Below, piece after piece: positions 16,324 to 26,159 of a stretch of 26,304 nucleotides of DNA (the first letter of the stretch is position 1; the number at the start of each line of letters is the position of its first letter). The notes beneath the pieces were generated by a model. That model had not been told where the DNA came from and searched no databases. It was given only the letters and a program-made list of their open reading frames with translations. Position numbers and translations under genes: made by a program. This DNA is from Daphnia carinata (lineage: Eukaryota > Arthropoda > Branchiopoda > Diplostraca > Daphniidae), in the NCBI RefSeq assembly GCF_022539665.2, contig NW_026712545.1, positions 1 to 26,304 of the forward strand, given 5' to 3'.

Positions 16324-18269
16324 AGAATCAATTTTTCAATCCTTTGGTTCCCATTCCAACATCTTACGACAGAGCCACTGCCATCGTAATTTTTATGAAT
16401 GATACAATTCGCCATTACCGATTACATGAATATTGTCGCATAATTTTTATAAGATATGCAACATCCATGTAGAGGAAGCTTACACAAGTCTGTCATTCTG
16501 TGTCATAGAATGTTTAAAAGTATCTCACAAAATGAAACAATTAGGCAAAGCAATCTGTTCATATTCTACAATTTGAGTTGAACCATCAATCTTCGGGTTG
16601 ACAATCCAAAGTCCTACGACTATACCACCGCTTACATATTGAAGCAAGAAAATATAATACTTATTACTTAATATTTAGTACGTGGCGTGCTATCCCAAAT
16701 TAGCGTCATGGGAGCTAATGTAAAGAAATATAAGAATTGCTATCCCCCATTAGATAAATATTGTCACATGATTTTCACAAAATATTCAACAGCCATATAG
16801 AGAAAACTTCAAAGAATCTATTGGTCCTAATGTTTTTGATATTGTTTTAGTTTAAGGTATCTTTAGCGATTTAAAAATATCTCATAAAAAAGGGGATAGT
16901 TCAAAAATTTGGAAAAAGAAATTGTAGTGCCCAGACGGTATGGAACCATTCTCCTATAGCATCTCGAACAACACAAAGTTGAAAAGCGTAATATGTCCTC
17001 TAGTATGTAGTCTGCTGTCCCAAATTAGCGTCATGAGACCTTATGTAAAAAACATAAAATTGCAATTACCGATTAGATGTATAATTTCGCATGATTTAAA
17101 TAAAACATTCAATAGCCATGAAGAGAAAACTTAAACGAATCTTTTGATCCTAATATTATTGATAATGTAGTAGTGTAAGGTATCTATAATGATTTACAAA
17201 TATCTCAAAAAAGGGAAAAATACGGGAATGAGGAAAACGAAACTTGAAAATAGTGCCTTGACAGTATAGAACCAATATCGTTTACGGTGGCAATCATACG
17301 TCTTACAACTATGCTATGGTTGAGGAAATATTGTTAAAAAGCATAACATGTCTTGTTGTATGTAGTTTGCTGTCCCAAATTAGTGTTACGGAAGCTTGTG
17401 TAGAAAACATAAGAATTACAATCCCCCATTAGATAAATATTTTCACGTGATTTTCCTAAAATATTCAACAGCCATGTAGAGGTAACTTAAATCAATCTAT
17501 TGATACCAGTATTGATGATATTGCTTTAGTTTAAGGTGTTCTTAGTGATTTCAAAATATCTCATCAAATAAGAAAAAATTGTAGTAGATGTACCATACGG
17601 TATAGAACCGTTAGCCTTTTGGTTGTCAATTCAACATCTTACGATTATGCTATGGTGCAAAATAAAATGCTAAAAGCATAAAGTGTGCATTTCAGTATGT
17701 AGAATGCTGTCCTAAATTAGCATCACGGGAGCTTATTTAAAAAATAAAAAAATTTCAATCACCGATTAGATGCATATTTTCACATGATTTTCATAAAAAT
17801 ATTCAATAGCCATGTAGAGAGAACTTAACTGAATCTGTTGTTCCTAATATTGTTGATATTGTAGTAGTGATTTAGAAATACCTCAACAAAAATGGAAAAA
17901 TGAGGATTATTAAATTTCAAAATAGTTCCTTGACAGTCATAGAACCATTACCCTTTAGGATGGTAATCAATAATAAAATGGTTAACAAAATTCATTTGAT
18001 AAGCATAACATCTCTTTTTGTAATTAGGCTACTGTCCCTAATTAGCGTCATGGGTGCTTATTTAAAAACATAAGAATTTAAAGCATTAGTTATAGGTATC
18101 AGGTAACAGCCCTGTAGTGAAAATTTAAGCGAATCTATTAATAGCAATATTTGTTGATATTGCGTTTGTTAATTAAAAATAATAAATAGATATTAGCACA
18201 TGAGCCGCAACGGGTTTTGAACCACAAACCTTCGAGTTAGTACTCCAATACTGTATGACTAGGCCACTG
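16324..18269 (-). repeat. Array of seven tRNA-like units, inverted copy
   Basis: Mirror of 3101-5050. The best fold is at 17589-17658, where acceptor GTACCAT/ATGGTGC and T arm ACGGTATAGAACCGT remain. Each unit is accompanied by a copy of the motif read as GCTGTCCCAAATTAGCGTCA on this strand (for example 16690-16710, 17010-17030, 17370-17390). Confidence 0.6.
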
Positions 18270-18721
18270 TTGTCTACTAATAAATACACAGCCTACCATC
18301 GTTGTTTGCTTTATAGTCTGCTGTCCCAATTAGTGCCATTGGTGCTTCTGTAAAAAATATGGAAATTGCAATCACAGGATAGATGAATATTGTAAGCTGG
18401 CTAAGGTGCGAACTTTCCGATTTATAAACGGAATTTATACTACTAATTTTACTAACTTATTAATTGGAAAAATGTTAGTTTTGGATGATTAAAATGAATT
18501 AACTATCTCTCTTGAATAAGAAAGAAAATCGTATGGTTTAAAAAAATGAGCTGAAATGTATAAAGAATGAATTATAATCGGTCGCTATACAGGGTGGAAC
18601 CACCGACTTTCAAATTTGTTTGCCAAAGCTTTATGGCTGTGCTATGAACATGTTACAATTACTTCGTATACAACTTATCCTTAGTCTGCTGTCCAGATTT
18701 AGCGTCATGGGAGCTGTTGGA

Positions 18722-18900
18722 AAAAAATATATCACCATTAGATGAATATTATTTGTCTACATTAGTAACAAATTTTACCGCATTGTTGAAACAGTCGACG
18801 AGCATTGTTACGGCGTTATTGGGTAGGAAGGCCAAGTTGAAAATAATTTGTTTCGGTTTAAAATTTCGGACATTACCGCGTGTTTGCGGGTTTCTCGAAA
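18722..18900. other. Segment present only in right arm
   Basis: About 180 bp is absent from the corresponding site in the left arm (near 2645). Part of it (18824-18900) recurs inverted at 19885-19975, just before the LINE, so at least two copies of the block carried it. The left copy probably lost it. No gene seen. Confidence 0.6.
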
Positions 18901-19238
18901 AACATTTTTTTTTGTTTTTTACCGTTGAACCTATGGTCTATTGGCTACTTAAAGAGCGAAGTGTTTAATACGATCTTAAAAATCAATACTTTATGTGTTT
19001 GGGGTGAGTTTCGATCACAAGTTACCAAGCCAGAAAAATTGATGTCTCGTTTTGACAGCTCATTGTTTTGGTTATTGAAACATACATTTCGCTATATTTT
19101 TTTATTGCACCTTCTTCGGTGTCTTAAGCTATTCGATTCAGAATTAAAAACTGAATCGAACGAATAAATTAGTTTTGAAAAATAAGACTGATCAGATTAA
19201 CATAAGTGTCCAATGGTTTTTGTCCGAAATTAGCAGAT
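18824..19238. repeat. Local inverted repeat, left arm (partner 19542-19975)
   Basis: This is reverse complementary to 19542-19975 with about 300 bp between. The right copy carries a short extra phrase (CATTGAACTTCCCGT) within the shared CGAGAAACCCGC segment. It is the turning point where the block changes orientation from copy 2 to copy 3. Confidence 0.85.
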
Positions 19239-19541
19239 CGGCTTTACACACATTCCCCATAAGAAAGAGTGTTAACCCAAACGCTGTCCCAATTCGCTTT
19301 TTTACCCTATATAATAATACTAATACGAATTTATTATTTTATTTTTAGTTTTTGGTTTTATTAGTTTTTTTCTTTTTGTTTCTGTTGTTTGCGTAGAAAA
19401 TAAACTGAGCGGTAAGATGGAGAAAGTTTCAGATCTTGGGATGATCAGGACATGATAGCTACCCTTAGTTTTTTTTTTATCTTTAGAGGAACGAATCCGT
19501 CGGACATTCGCTGGTAAAAATGTAATGTGAATAATCATAAT

Positions 19542-19985
19542 ATCTGCTAATTTCGGACAAAAACCATTGGACATTTATGTTAATCTGATCAGTCTTATTT
19601 TTCAAAACTAATTTATTCGTTCGATTCAGTTTTTTTTTCTGAATTGAATGGCTTAAGATACCGAAGAAGGTGCAATAAAAAAATATAGCGAAATGTATGT
19701 TTCAATAACCAAAACAATGAGCTGTCAAAACGAGACATCAATTTTGCAGGCTTGGTAGCTTGTGATCGAAACTCACCCCAAACACATTAAGTATTGATTT
19801 TTAAGATCGTATTAAACACTTCGCTCTTTAAGTAGCCAATAGACCATAGGTTCAACGGTAAGAAACAAAAAAATAAATGTGATTGAAATTTTCGAGAAAC
19901 CCGCATTGAACTTCCCGTAAACACGCCGTAATGTCCGAACTTTTTTACCGACACAAATTGTTTTCAATTTGTCCTTTGTCGGATT
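19542..19985. repeat. Third copy of tRNA-like block, left part
   Basis: Same orientation as 2306-2640 and continuing into the segment otherwise found only in the right arm. It ends where the LINE starts. The rest of this copy resumes at 24711. Confidence 0.82.
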
Positions 19986-20225
19986 CCGTTAGTATCTAGA
20001 TGCAGACGTCTTTTTGTGTCCTCCTTTATTTTCATCAAATTGTGAGTTTTCTGTTGTTTCTTTATATTTTTTGTTGTTATATTTGTGTTTTTGAGTGTTT
20101 ATTTTGTATGGTTTAGTTGTTTTCGTTCCGTTTTCCCCCATATTTGTTTTATTTGCGCGTTTGTTTACGTGTGTGGGGACCTCCCCCTCTTCTTTTAGCA
20201 GTTTGATTACATTGTCTAAGGGACA
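19986..20225. other. LINE 5' leader
   Basis: T-rich sequence with no open frame preceding the ORF1 start at 20226. The true 5' end is unclear; it is placed where homology to the flanking repeat stops. Confidence 0.5.
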
Positions 20226-20828
20226 ATGGCTGCCAAATGGCATAATAGTGCTGATATTGATTTTGGGGTTCAATTCCCAAGATTGACTATGCGTACAGTT
20301 CATGGGTTTGTGCGTAGTTTGAAGGTTCAGCTAGAAGATCTCTTAGGCCTTGTTGCTGTGCTAGATACGAGAAACCAGGTCGCTAGAATTACGTTTATCT
20401 CAGAGGCATACACCTCAAGTGTTTTGTCCCGACACAGTGGTATCGTCAGGACTGAATTGGAGGGGAAAGAAGTTAATGTAGTCATTAGGGATAGCAATAT
20501 TCAAGAGAAATTTTTTCGAATTGCAGGAGTTCCGCAGAACTTAGACTTGGGAGTAGTTCAGACACGTCTTAAGGGATATGGGAAAATAATTGACGCTCGG
20601 CGGGAACGCTATCGAATGGTAGAGGATGAAGTTTTATACCCTGTCCTTTCCACTTGGATGATCGTACGAATGACATTGACGAGAAAAATTCCATCATACA
20701 TCACAATTGGCAGTTATCGTGCCATGGTAAAGCATGATGGACAAAAGCCTACCTGCAGACTTTGTGACGAAGAGACCCATTTTAACGACAACTGTCCAAC
20801 ATTGAACGAAACAATGAACCCGCTATAG
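20226..20828 (+). CDS. LINE ORF1 protein, N-terminal part with CCHC knuckle
   Basis: A 200-codon frame. The middle looks like an RNA-recognition fold (FFRIAGVPQNLDLGVV followed by LKGYGKIIDARRERY). Near the end is a zinc knuckle C177-x2-C180-x4-H185-x4-C190 within CRLCDEETHFNDNC. LINE ORF1 proteins bind the element RNA and package it into a ribonucleoprotein. The frame ends at a TAG just after the knuckle, but an open frame one base shifted (20821-21279) continues with an ORF1-like Pro/Thr/Glu-rich tail. The ancestral ORF1 was therefore probably about 350 residues and a one-base indel at about 20816-20826 split it. The first ATG follows the T-rich leader and is the only sensible start. Confidence 0.8.
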   Translation: MAAKWHNSADIDFGVQFPRLTMRTVHGFVRSLKVQLEDLLGLVAVLDTRNQVARITFISEAYTSSVLSRHSGIVRTELEGKEVNVVIRDSNIQEKFFRIAGVPQNLDLGVVQTRLKGYGKIIDARRERYRMVEDEVLYPVLSTWMIVRMTLTRKIPSYITIGSYRAMVKHDGQKPTCRLCDEETHFNDNCPTLNETMNPL

Positions 20829-21279
20829 CCCAAAAACCTGTTCCCAAAATGACAAAAAGCCCGTTAGAGAAAATCCCGTCATATTTCCCGTAGTTGAACA
20901 TTCCATGGTTTTCAACGTTCCTTTTGAGAGTGAATTGCAAGATTCACTGTCGAAAGGGACTCCAAATATGGAAACTGAAACCATGGAATGTGAAACTCCG
21001 ACCCCTCCTATTAAAATACCTAATATAGAAAACCCACCTGAAAATATCCCGGAAACCCAAATGTCACCCCTTGACACCGAAACCCATGAACCAATGACTA
21101 TTATCATGGAATCGATGGAACCCAACATGGGGGAAATCGAGACCACGGAAAGTGACAAATCAAAAGACCCCCTGAGAATTCCTACTGTTCCACGAAACAA
21201 ACGTTTCAAACCCACCTTGACGACCCAGAATTCTAAACCTGCTTCAACCCCTCCTGAAACCAAAAAACATCACAAATGA
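20821..21279 (+). pseudogene. LINE ORF1 C-terminal tail (frameshifted)
   Basis: An open frame running from about 20821 without a stop to TGA 21277-21279. It is rich in Pro, Thr, Glu and Met and ends with a basic RNKRFKPTLTTQ and KKHHK. Low complexity is normal for the tail after the knuckle in Tx1-like ORF1. It has no start of its own at the join, supporting a frameshift in ORF1. Its TGA overlaps the ORF2 start by four bases (ATGA), an arrangement used for termination-reinitiation in some LINEs. Confidence 0.7.
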
Positions 21280-24200
21280 CTGCAGAACTAAAAATCGCTT
21301 CCATCAACATAGGAGGTATCAGGTCAGTCGAGCGACGTCAAATCCTTTTAAATTTTTGCAGGGACGGTAATCTAGATATTGTGGGACTTCAAGAGGTAGC
21401 CTTTCATTCTTGTCCAATAATTGAAAGCTGTTACCACTTGCTAGCAAACATCGGACCCAACAAAAACGGAACAGCCATCCTCATTAGGCATGGTCTGGAA
21501 TATTCCTGCCTACTCAGTTACCACTCGACTGCCCTCCTTGTTGATGGGCGATTTTAACTGCGTTGACGACATCCAGAATAGGGCAAATATTCAATCCCTC
21601 CCTGTCCCAAGTAGTGTCGTTAGCTATGCTTTAACGGAGATGGTTACCGGTCTCGATCTGGTAGACGTCTGGAAGAAGCTAAATCATGGTGAACCGGGTC
21701 ACATTTTTCATTACTTTTCCGGTTCTTCTAGACTTGATAGGATTTATGCTACTCGATCCTTTGCAGATAACTTTTCAAACATTTGTTTGCAATCTTTATC
21801 GATTAGCGACCATCAGTCAGTACAATGCACACTTACTTGCAATCTCGATCTCCCAAATGGTAGCAGACCGTCTGTCGGGTTGTGGAAACTAAATACCTCA
21901 ATATTTTCAGAAGAAGGTTATCAGAGATATGACGCTAATCATCCTTTTAGGAAAAGTAATGTAGCAAATTGGTGGGAGAGTGTCCTGAAACCAGGTGGCA
22001 GGCGTATTTCGGTAGATTATTCTAGGAAAAGAGCTAGACTGATTAGAGAAAAAAAGATTTTGCATTCAGGAGTTGGCCGAAGCAGACACCTTTGATTGGG
22101 TTGCCTTTCACCAGTTGAGGAAATACTCAAAGTCTTGGGAGGAGAGCACACATAAAGGGTATGGGATTCGTTCCCGCTGCTTCGAAGGGCCACAAGTAGA
22201 GGAAGCAAATATTTTTCATGTTAATAGAACCAGAATAAACTACAGTAAATGTCGCATTGATAAAATCGTTGCCCTTAATGGCACTTATCGACCAAGGAGG
22301 ATATTTCAGCAGAGATTGTTTCCCACTTTACAAAGTTTTTTAAAACTCAACCTTCTCCTGACACACGGGCAGAGACTAATTTCCTTGAGGGAGAAAGAGA
22401 TTGCTTTAAGCCAACCCAAACCTAACAGCACCAATTTCCCTTCTTGGCATTCCTTACGAGTCTAACGTAGAATTTTGGGACGTGATCGCACCCCATTTCT
22501 GGGATATGTTTAATGATATCCTTGAAAGGGAAAATCTGACGTCATCGCAGGGACAAGCGGCGATCAGGCTAATTCCCAAGTCTTCAGGGCTTTGCGGGAT
22601 TTCTAATATTCGGCCAATTTCTCTCTTGAATTGGGACTACAAAGTCATGGCATCTGTTTTAGCGAGACGTTTGAGGCAGACACTGTCATCTACCATAGGG
22701 CCTCGTCAAAAAGGTGGGGTACCTGGTAGATTGATTTTTGATAATTTAAGTCTTTATAGAGATGTCATCCAATACGTTGAGGACCGGGGATGCCATGACT
22801 CTTCCAATTTTTCGATTCGGGGTATGGGCGCTGCCATTGTTGGAATTGACTTTGAAAAGGCCTACGACCTGGTTAACAGGGAAGTCCTCTGGAGGATTCT
22901 GGATGTCATGGGCTATCCTACCACTTTCGTCCGTTGGTTACAGATTATGTATTCTGTAACGGGAATGTCAATCCTCAACGGACCGGAGGTGGCTGGAGTG
23001 ATTAATGATACCCAGTCGATTCGCCAGGGATGCCCCCTATCCGTCCATCTCTTCGTCCTATACATTGAGCCATTACTTGTGTGCTTATCTAAAGTTCTCC
23101 AGGGCGTATCATTATTTAATGAAAAACTCACCGCAAGAGCCTTTGTTGATGACGTCACCATTTTCATTCCTTGTGACGAAGATCTTAGCAGAGCAGGACA
23201 AGTCCTTGACTTGTTCTGCCAGGGGACAAAGGCAAGGATGAATAAAGAGAAAACGAAAGCTCTGGGACTTGGGACATGGAGCTCTAGATTGATTTGGCCT
23301 CTTGAGTGGCTTGTGTCAGTATCAACATTGTCCCTGTTAGGAATTAAATTCTCCCACTCTATAGCCGAGACAGCTGATAGGGTGTGGAATGATGCATTCG
23401 GCCCTCTAAATGGTATTCTGCGAGAGAATGCCTGTCGACGGTTTAACCTCTACCAGAGGGTGATTTTCATCAAGTCAAAGGCTCTATCCAGAACTGTGTT
23501 CATTGCTCATGTACTACCATGAAACCAAAGTATGGCTGACCAGATTTCAAAGGCTGTCCGGAAGTTCCTATGGATGGGTAAAGTAGAAAAGTAGAAGGCC
23601 GAAGAAAGCTGTAACTTATCGATCTGTCATCCAAGGGGGACTGGGAATGGTTCACACACAACTCTTTTACCGTTCCCTTTTCTTGTGCCCCCTGTATAGA
23701 ATCCTTGTAGGCCCCAGTAGTCCAGAAAGCTCTCTACTTCGTTATTGGATGTCCTTCCCTCTCCGGACCTTGTTACCACTCTACAAAGGCAACACCCTAC
23801 CCGTAGCAGTCATGAAGAGGCCCTTTTACCTTCAGGAACCCCTGCATCAAATCAAGCAACTCTTCGCCTCATCCGTCGTAGTGCAAGGGAATGCAATGGT
23901 CCGCCGAAAAAACATATAACCATTGGATCCTGGAGGTTACCACAATGGGAAAGCTGGAGATCCTTTGGCCTAATTTGGATTGGCCACGAATCTGGTAGGA
24001 GACTGCAGCTCTTCCCAGTAACATCAGAGAGATCAATGTTCCTGTTCAACCAGCGACTTCTCCCTACCAGGACCAGATGCCATCGGTTGGATCCCACTAA
24101 GGACACGTTATGCCCCATCTGCATCCAAAACCCCGAAACCGATGATCTGGTTGGAAGGAACTATGCGTCGAATGGGCTGCATTTCGACAAAAGAAGATTT

Positions 24201-24353
24201 GATTCCTGGCCATTTTGGGCCGATACGTAATCTCCGACAAACATTTACTCTTCTGGCTGCATACCTCTTCATCACCTGGAAGGCAAGAACCCACCTAAGG
24301 ATCCCACGTCAAGAAGAAGTAGAGAGCGTATGGAAAACACTTTGTCCTCCTTA
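21276..24353 (+). pseudogene. LINE ORF2 (endonuclease, reverse transcriptase), broken
   Basis: Start ATG 21276. The APE-type endonuclease opens with LKIASINIGGIRSVERRQ and IVGLQEVAF, then GTAILIRHGLEYS. It next jumps, with a frame change at 21540-21560, to MGDFNCVDD, SRLDRIY and SISDHQSVQ, so about 80 residues of the core are missing. Frames shift again near 22080 and 22450. The RT lies in one long frame (22440-23520): GIDFEKAYD (motif A Asp), RQGCPLS, FVDD at 23142-23153 and KARMNKEKTKALGLG. A TGA at 23521 probably replaces Trp. Further shifts follow before QGGLGMVH and the C-terminal LCPICIQNPETDDL, a CCHC-type end motif with its His/Cys half disturbed. The RT is far better preserved than the endonuclease. 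Confidence 0.86.
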
Positions 24354-24710
24354 GATAATTACCGTCTCTTGTTTTCTATTAAGTGTCACATTTTAGCTCA
24401 TATTTTTTTTTTCATTCCTCACTAATTTTCTACCTAAATATGTAAGTTTTTATTGTTTTACATTTGCTTATTGTTATCTCTATCTCAATCTCAAATAGTT
24501 TTGTTTACTTTTGTTTATTTTTATTATCCAACCATAAAATGCTTTACATTTGTTTGTTTTTGTTTTGTAATAAGTGCAACATTGCCAAATTTCTTATAGT
24601 CTGCCCGAATAACGTCTGCATCTTAGGGAAAAAACTGATTTTTTGTTTGTATTTAATGTAATGACATCATGAATATCACTCGATAATAAAAGATAATTTT
24701 ATTTTTTTTT
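24354..24710. other. LINE 3' UTR with AATAAA
   Basis: T-rich sequence with repeated TTTGTTT phrases, then AATAAA at 24685-24690 and a short T run. Homology to the host repeat resumes at AAATTTGAAAATCGGTGG (about 24711). Confidence 0.65.
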
Positions 24711-25345
24711 AAATTTGAAAATCGGTGGTTCCACCGTGTATAGCGACCAAATTATAATTCATGCTTCATACCTTTCAGCTCTTTTTTTTAACCATACGGT
24801 TTTCTTTCTTATTCAAGAGAGATTGTTAATTCATTTTAATCATCCAAAACTAACATTTTTGCAATTAATATAAATTCCGTTTATGAATCGGAAAGTTCGC
24901 ACCTTAGCCAGCTTACTATATTCATCTATCCTGTGATTGCAATTTCCATATTTTTTACAGAAGCATCAATGGCACTAATTGAGAGAGCAGACTATAAAGC
25001 AAACAACGATCAGAGAACACGTAGCCACTTTGTTCAGTATCTTCGACAAAGGCAAAAGAATCCTCTAATCGTACCTCTAATCGTGCTCGAGACCTCGATG
25101 AGCGTCGTGATCCTTCTATACAGACCTTGCCTGTTGTCTTTTTGCCCTTTTTTCCTTTTGCCTTCGGACTGTAAAACAGAAGAAATAATTATGAGGAATT
25201 AGGGAATTTAAAGCATTAAACTGACCAAGTGCTATAATCATACAATAAAAACACACCATCTTTTGTCAAAATGACATGAGAAGTAATTGTCTCAGATGTC
25301 CCTGGTGTTGGCAGCGACTGGAAATGTCCGTTCCATTGTATTGGA
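24711..25345. repeat. Third copy of tRNA-like block, right part with internal deletion
   Basis: 24711-25015 matches 2752-3071, then at CAAACAACGATCAGAGAA it jumps to sequence matching 5249-5584. All seven tRNA-like units (about 2.18 kb) are missing. AT and CAGAGAA-like bases at the junction could be microhomology. The copy continues into the exon-like frame, as the right arm at 15790 does. Confidence 0.85.
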
Positions 25346-25499
25346 GGTATCCTTCATCAACGTCGTCGTCAAATTCTTTATCCAACTGTGGCACAATGTT
25401 ATTTTTGAAGAAAGTTTCCATTTCCCTGCAATTTTCCCGTTTTGCTGCTGCCTCCGCTTTTCCACCTCCGCCAAATGTTTTTTGCTTTTTCCTCGCCCC
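25266..25499 (-). CDS. Exon-like acidic open frame, second copy
   Basis: Same length and frame as 15632-15865: open after a TAG, in-frame Met at 25419-25421, acidic FDDDVDEGY retained, TGA at 25266-25268. Differences from the first copy include five replacements (N/K, K/E, N/T, N/I, E/K) and about three silent changes, so nothing suggests selection since duplication. No family recognised. Confidence 0.38.
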   Translation of the reverse strand, partial: GARKKQKTFGGGGKAEAAAKRENCREMETFFKNNIVPQLDKEFDDDVDEGYLQYNGTDISSRCQHQGHLRQLLLMSF

Positions 25500-25892
25500 C
25501 TACGCAGATGTATTTACTGGCTTGGGACGGCTACCGACTGAACATACCATTAAGGTGAGCCCAGATGTTGACCCCGAAGTATATGCAGTCCGACGCTTGG
25601 CGTTCCGTCTCCGAAACCCGGTCGAGAAAATAGTTAGACGCAACCGCTGGATTTTATCAGATAGCTCCATCCGATGAGTCGTCATACTTATGCAACATGG
25701 CGACCCCTTTCGGACGATTCCGTTTCCGTCGGCTGCCGTTTGACATTCGATCAGCACCCGAGGTGTGCCAGTGCACCATGGAGAAATTTTTCGGTGACAT
25801 AGGTGGCATTGAAATCGACTTAGATGATTTGCTGGTACGGGGAGACGCAAAAAAGCAGCTAAATGAACGTCTGGTAGCTGTCCCTCGTCGCT
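25496..25892 (+). pseudogene. Ty3/gypsy RT fragment
   Basis: Reads YADVFTGLGRLPTEHTIK, NPVEK, then after a deletion a frame with LDATAGFYQIAP (RT motif A region) and ESSYLCNMATPFGRFRF, LPFDIRSAPEVCQ, IEIDLDDLLVRG. This is the same element as 15640-15240 in opposite orientation. It keeps the motif A segment that the other copy lost, but lacks the LAEMEDVEIIARV segment that the other kept. The fragment breaks off at 25892, where it joins a partial tRNA-Cys. Confidence 0.82.
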
Positions 25893-25923
25893 GTCGAATG
25901 CTCTACCACTCAGCTAAACCCCC
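25893..25923 (-). pseudogene. tRNA-Cys fragment, 5' part
   Basis: On the minus strand GGGGGTTTAGCTGAGTGGTA and GAGCATTCGAC are the acceptor 5' strand, D arm and start of the anticodon stem of tRNA-Cys. It stops inside the anticodon stem, where gypsy sequence begins. The D stem GCTG/GAGC carries a mismatch relative to the intact gene at 12420-12491. Confidence 0.75.
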
Positions 25924-26159
25924 ATAATGAAACAATGAACAGTCATAAAAAATATATTCCTGTTAGAAAATCGAATATTTCGTTATTTGATGAATATCCG
26001 ACAGGTAGCATTGCGATGGTCAGCTTACCTCATCTTTTATGGCATTGGCCTTTCCTGTTCGCTTTAACTATTCAGTCACCTTTCTCTTTCGCGTTAGTAT
26101 ATAGTATTAGAATAGAGAGTATTTTCTCCAGAATAGCAAGTTAATCTGATATGATGCTT
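25924..26159. repeat. Copy of tRNA-Cys flank (12492-12735)
   Basis: Follows the tRNA fragment exactly as 12492 onward follows the intact tRNA, with about one difference per ten bases, through TTAGAATAGAGAGTATTT at about 26105. No gene. Confidence 0.75.

Larger units (their letters stand above)
15790..19543. repeat. Long inverted repeat, right arm (partner 2001-5584)
   Basis: Reverse complement of 2001-5584. It contains the same tRNA-like units on the minus strand at about 18202-18269, 17929-17988, 17589-17658, 17256-17323, 16926-16974, 16569-16633 and 16324-16384, and the leucine-type remnant near 18940-19030. Differences from the left arm are single-base changes, small indels and an extra segment at 18722-18900. 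Beyond its outer end at 15790 it continues into the exon-like frame and gypsy, whereas the left arm at 5584 switches to BEL. Confidence 0.92.
19986..24710 (+). mobile_element. Non-LTR retrotransposon, Tx1/L1-like LINE, near full length but defective
   Basis: The order is a T-rich 5' leader, ORF1 with a CCHC knuckle, ORF2 with APE-type endonuclease, reverse transcriptase and C-terminal CCHC-like motif, a T-rich 3' UTR, and an AATAAA at 24685-24690. RT phrasing (SNIRPISLLNWDYKVMASVL, GIDFEKAYD, RQGCPLS, FVDD) resembles Tx1/L1-group LINEs. It sits inside the third copy of the tRNA-like block. No target-site duplication is visible, and about 110-290 bp of the block are missing at the insertion point compared with the other copies. 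Confidence 0.88.

Noticed and set aside
2001-19543. A single giant terminal-inverted-repeat transposon (Polinton/Maverick type)
   Set aside because: The 10-kb interior contains only unrelated dead elements and no protein-primed polymerase, retroviral-like integrase gene set or capsid genes. The arm ends are not constant among the three copies.
19320-19574. 84-codon minus frame rich in Lys
   Set aside because: Arises from A/T-rich repeat sequence. The two other copies of the segment do not keep it open.
20823-21263. 146-codon minus-strand open frame
   Set aside because: It is the antisense shadow of the Pro/Thr/Glu-rich ORF1 tail of the LINE. Low-complexity coding produces such mirror frames.
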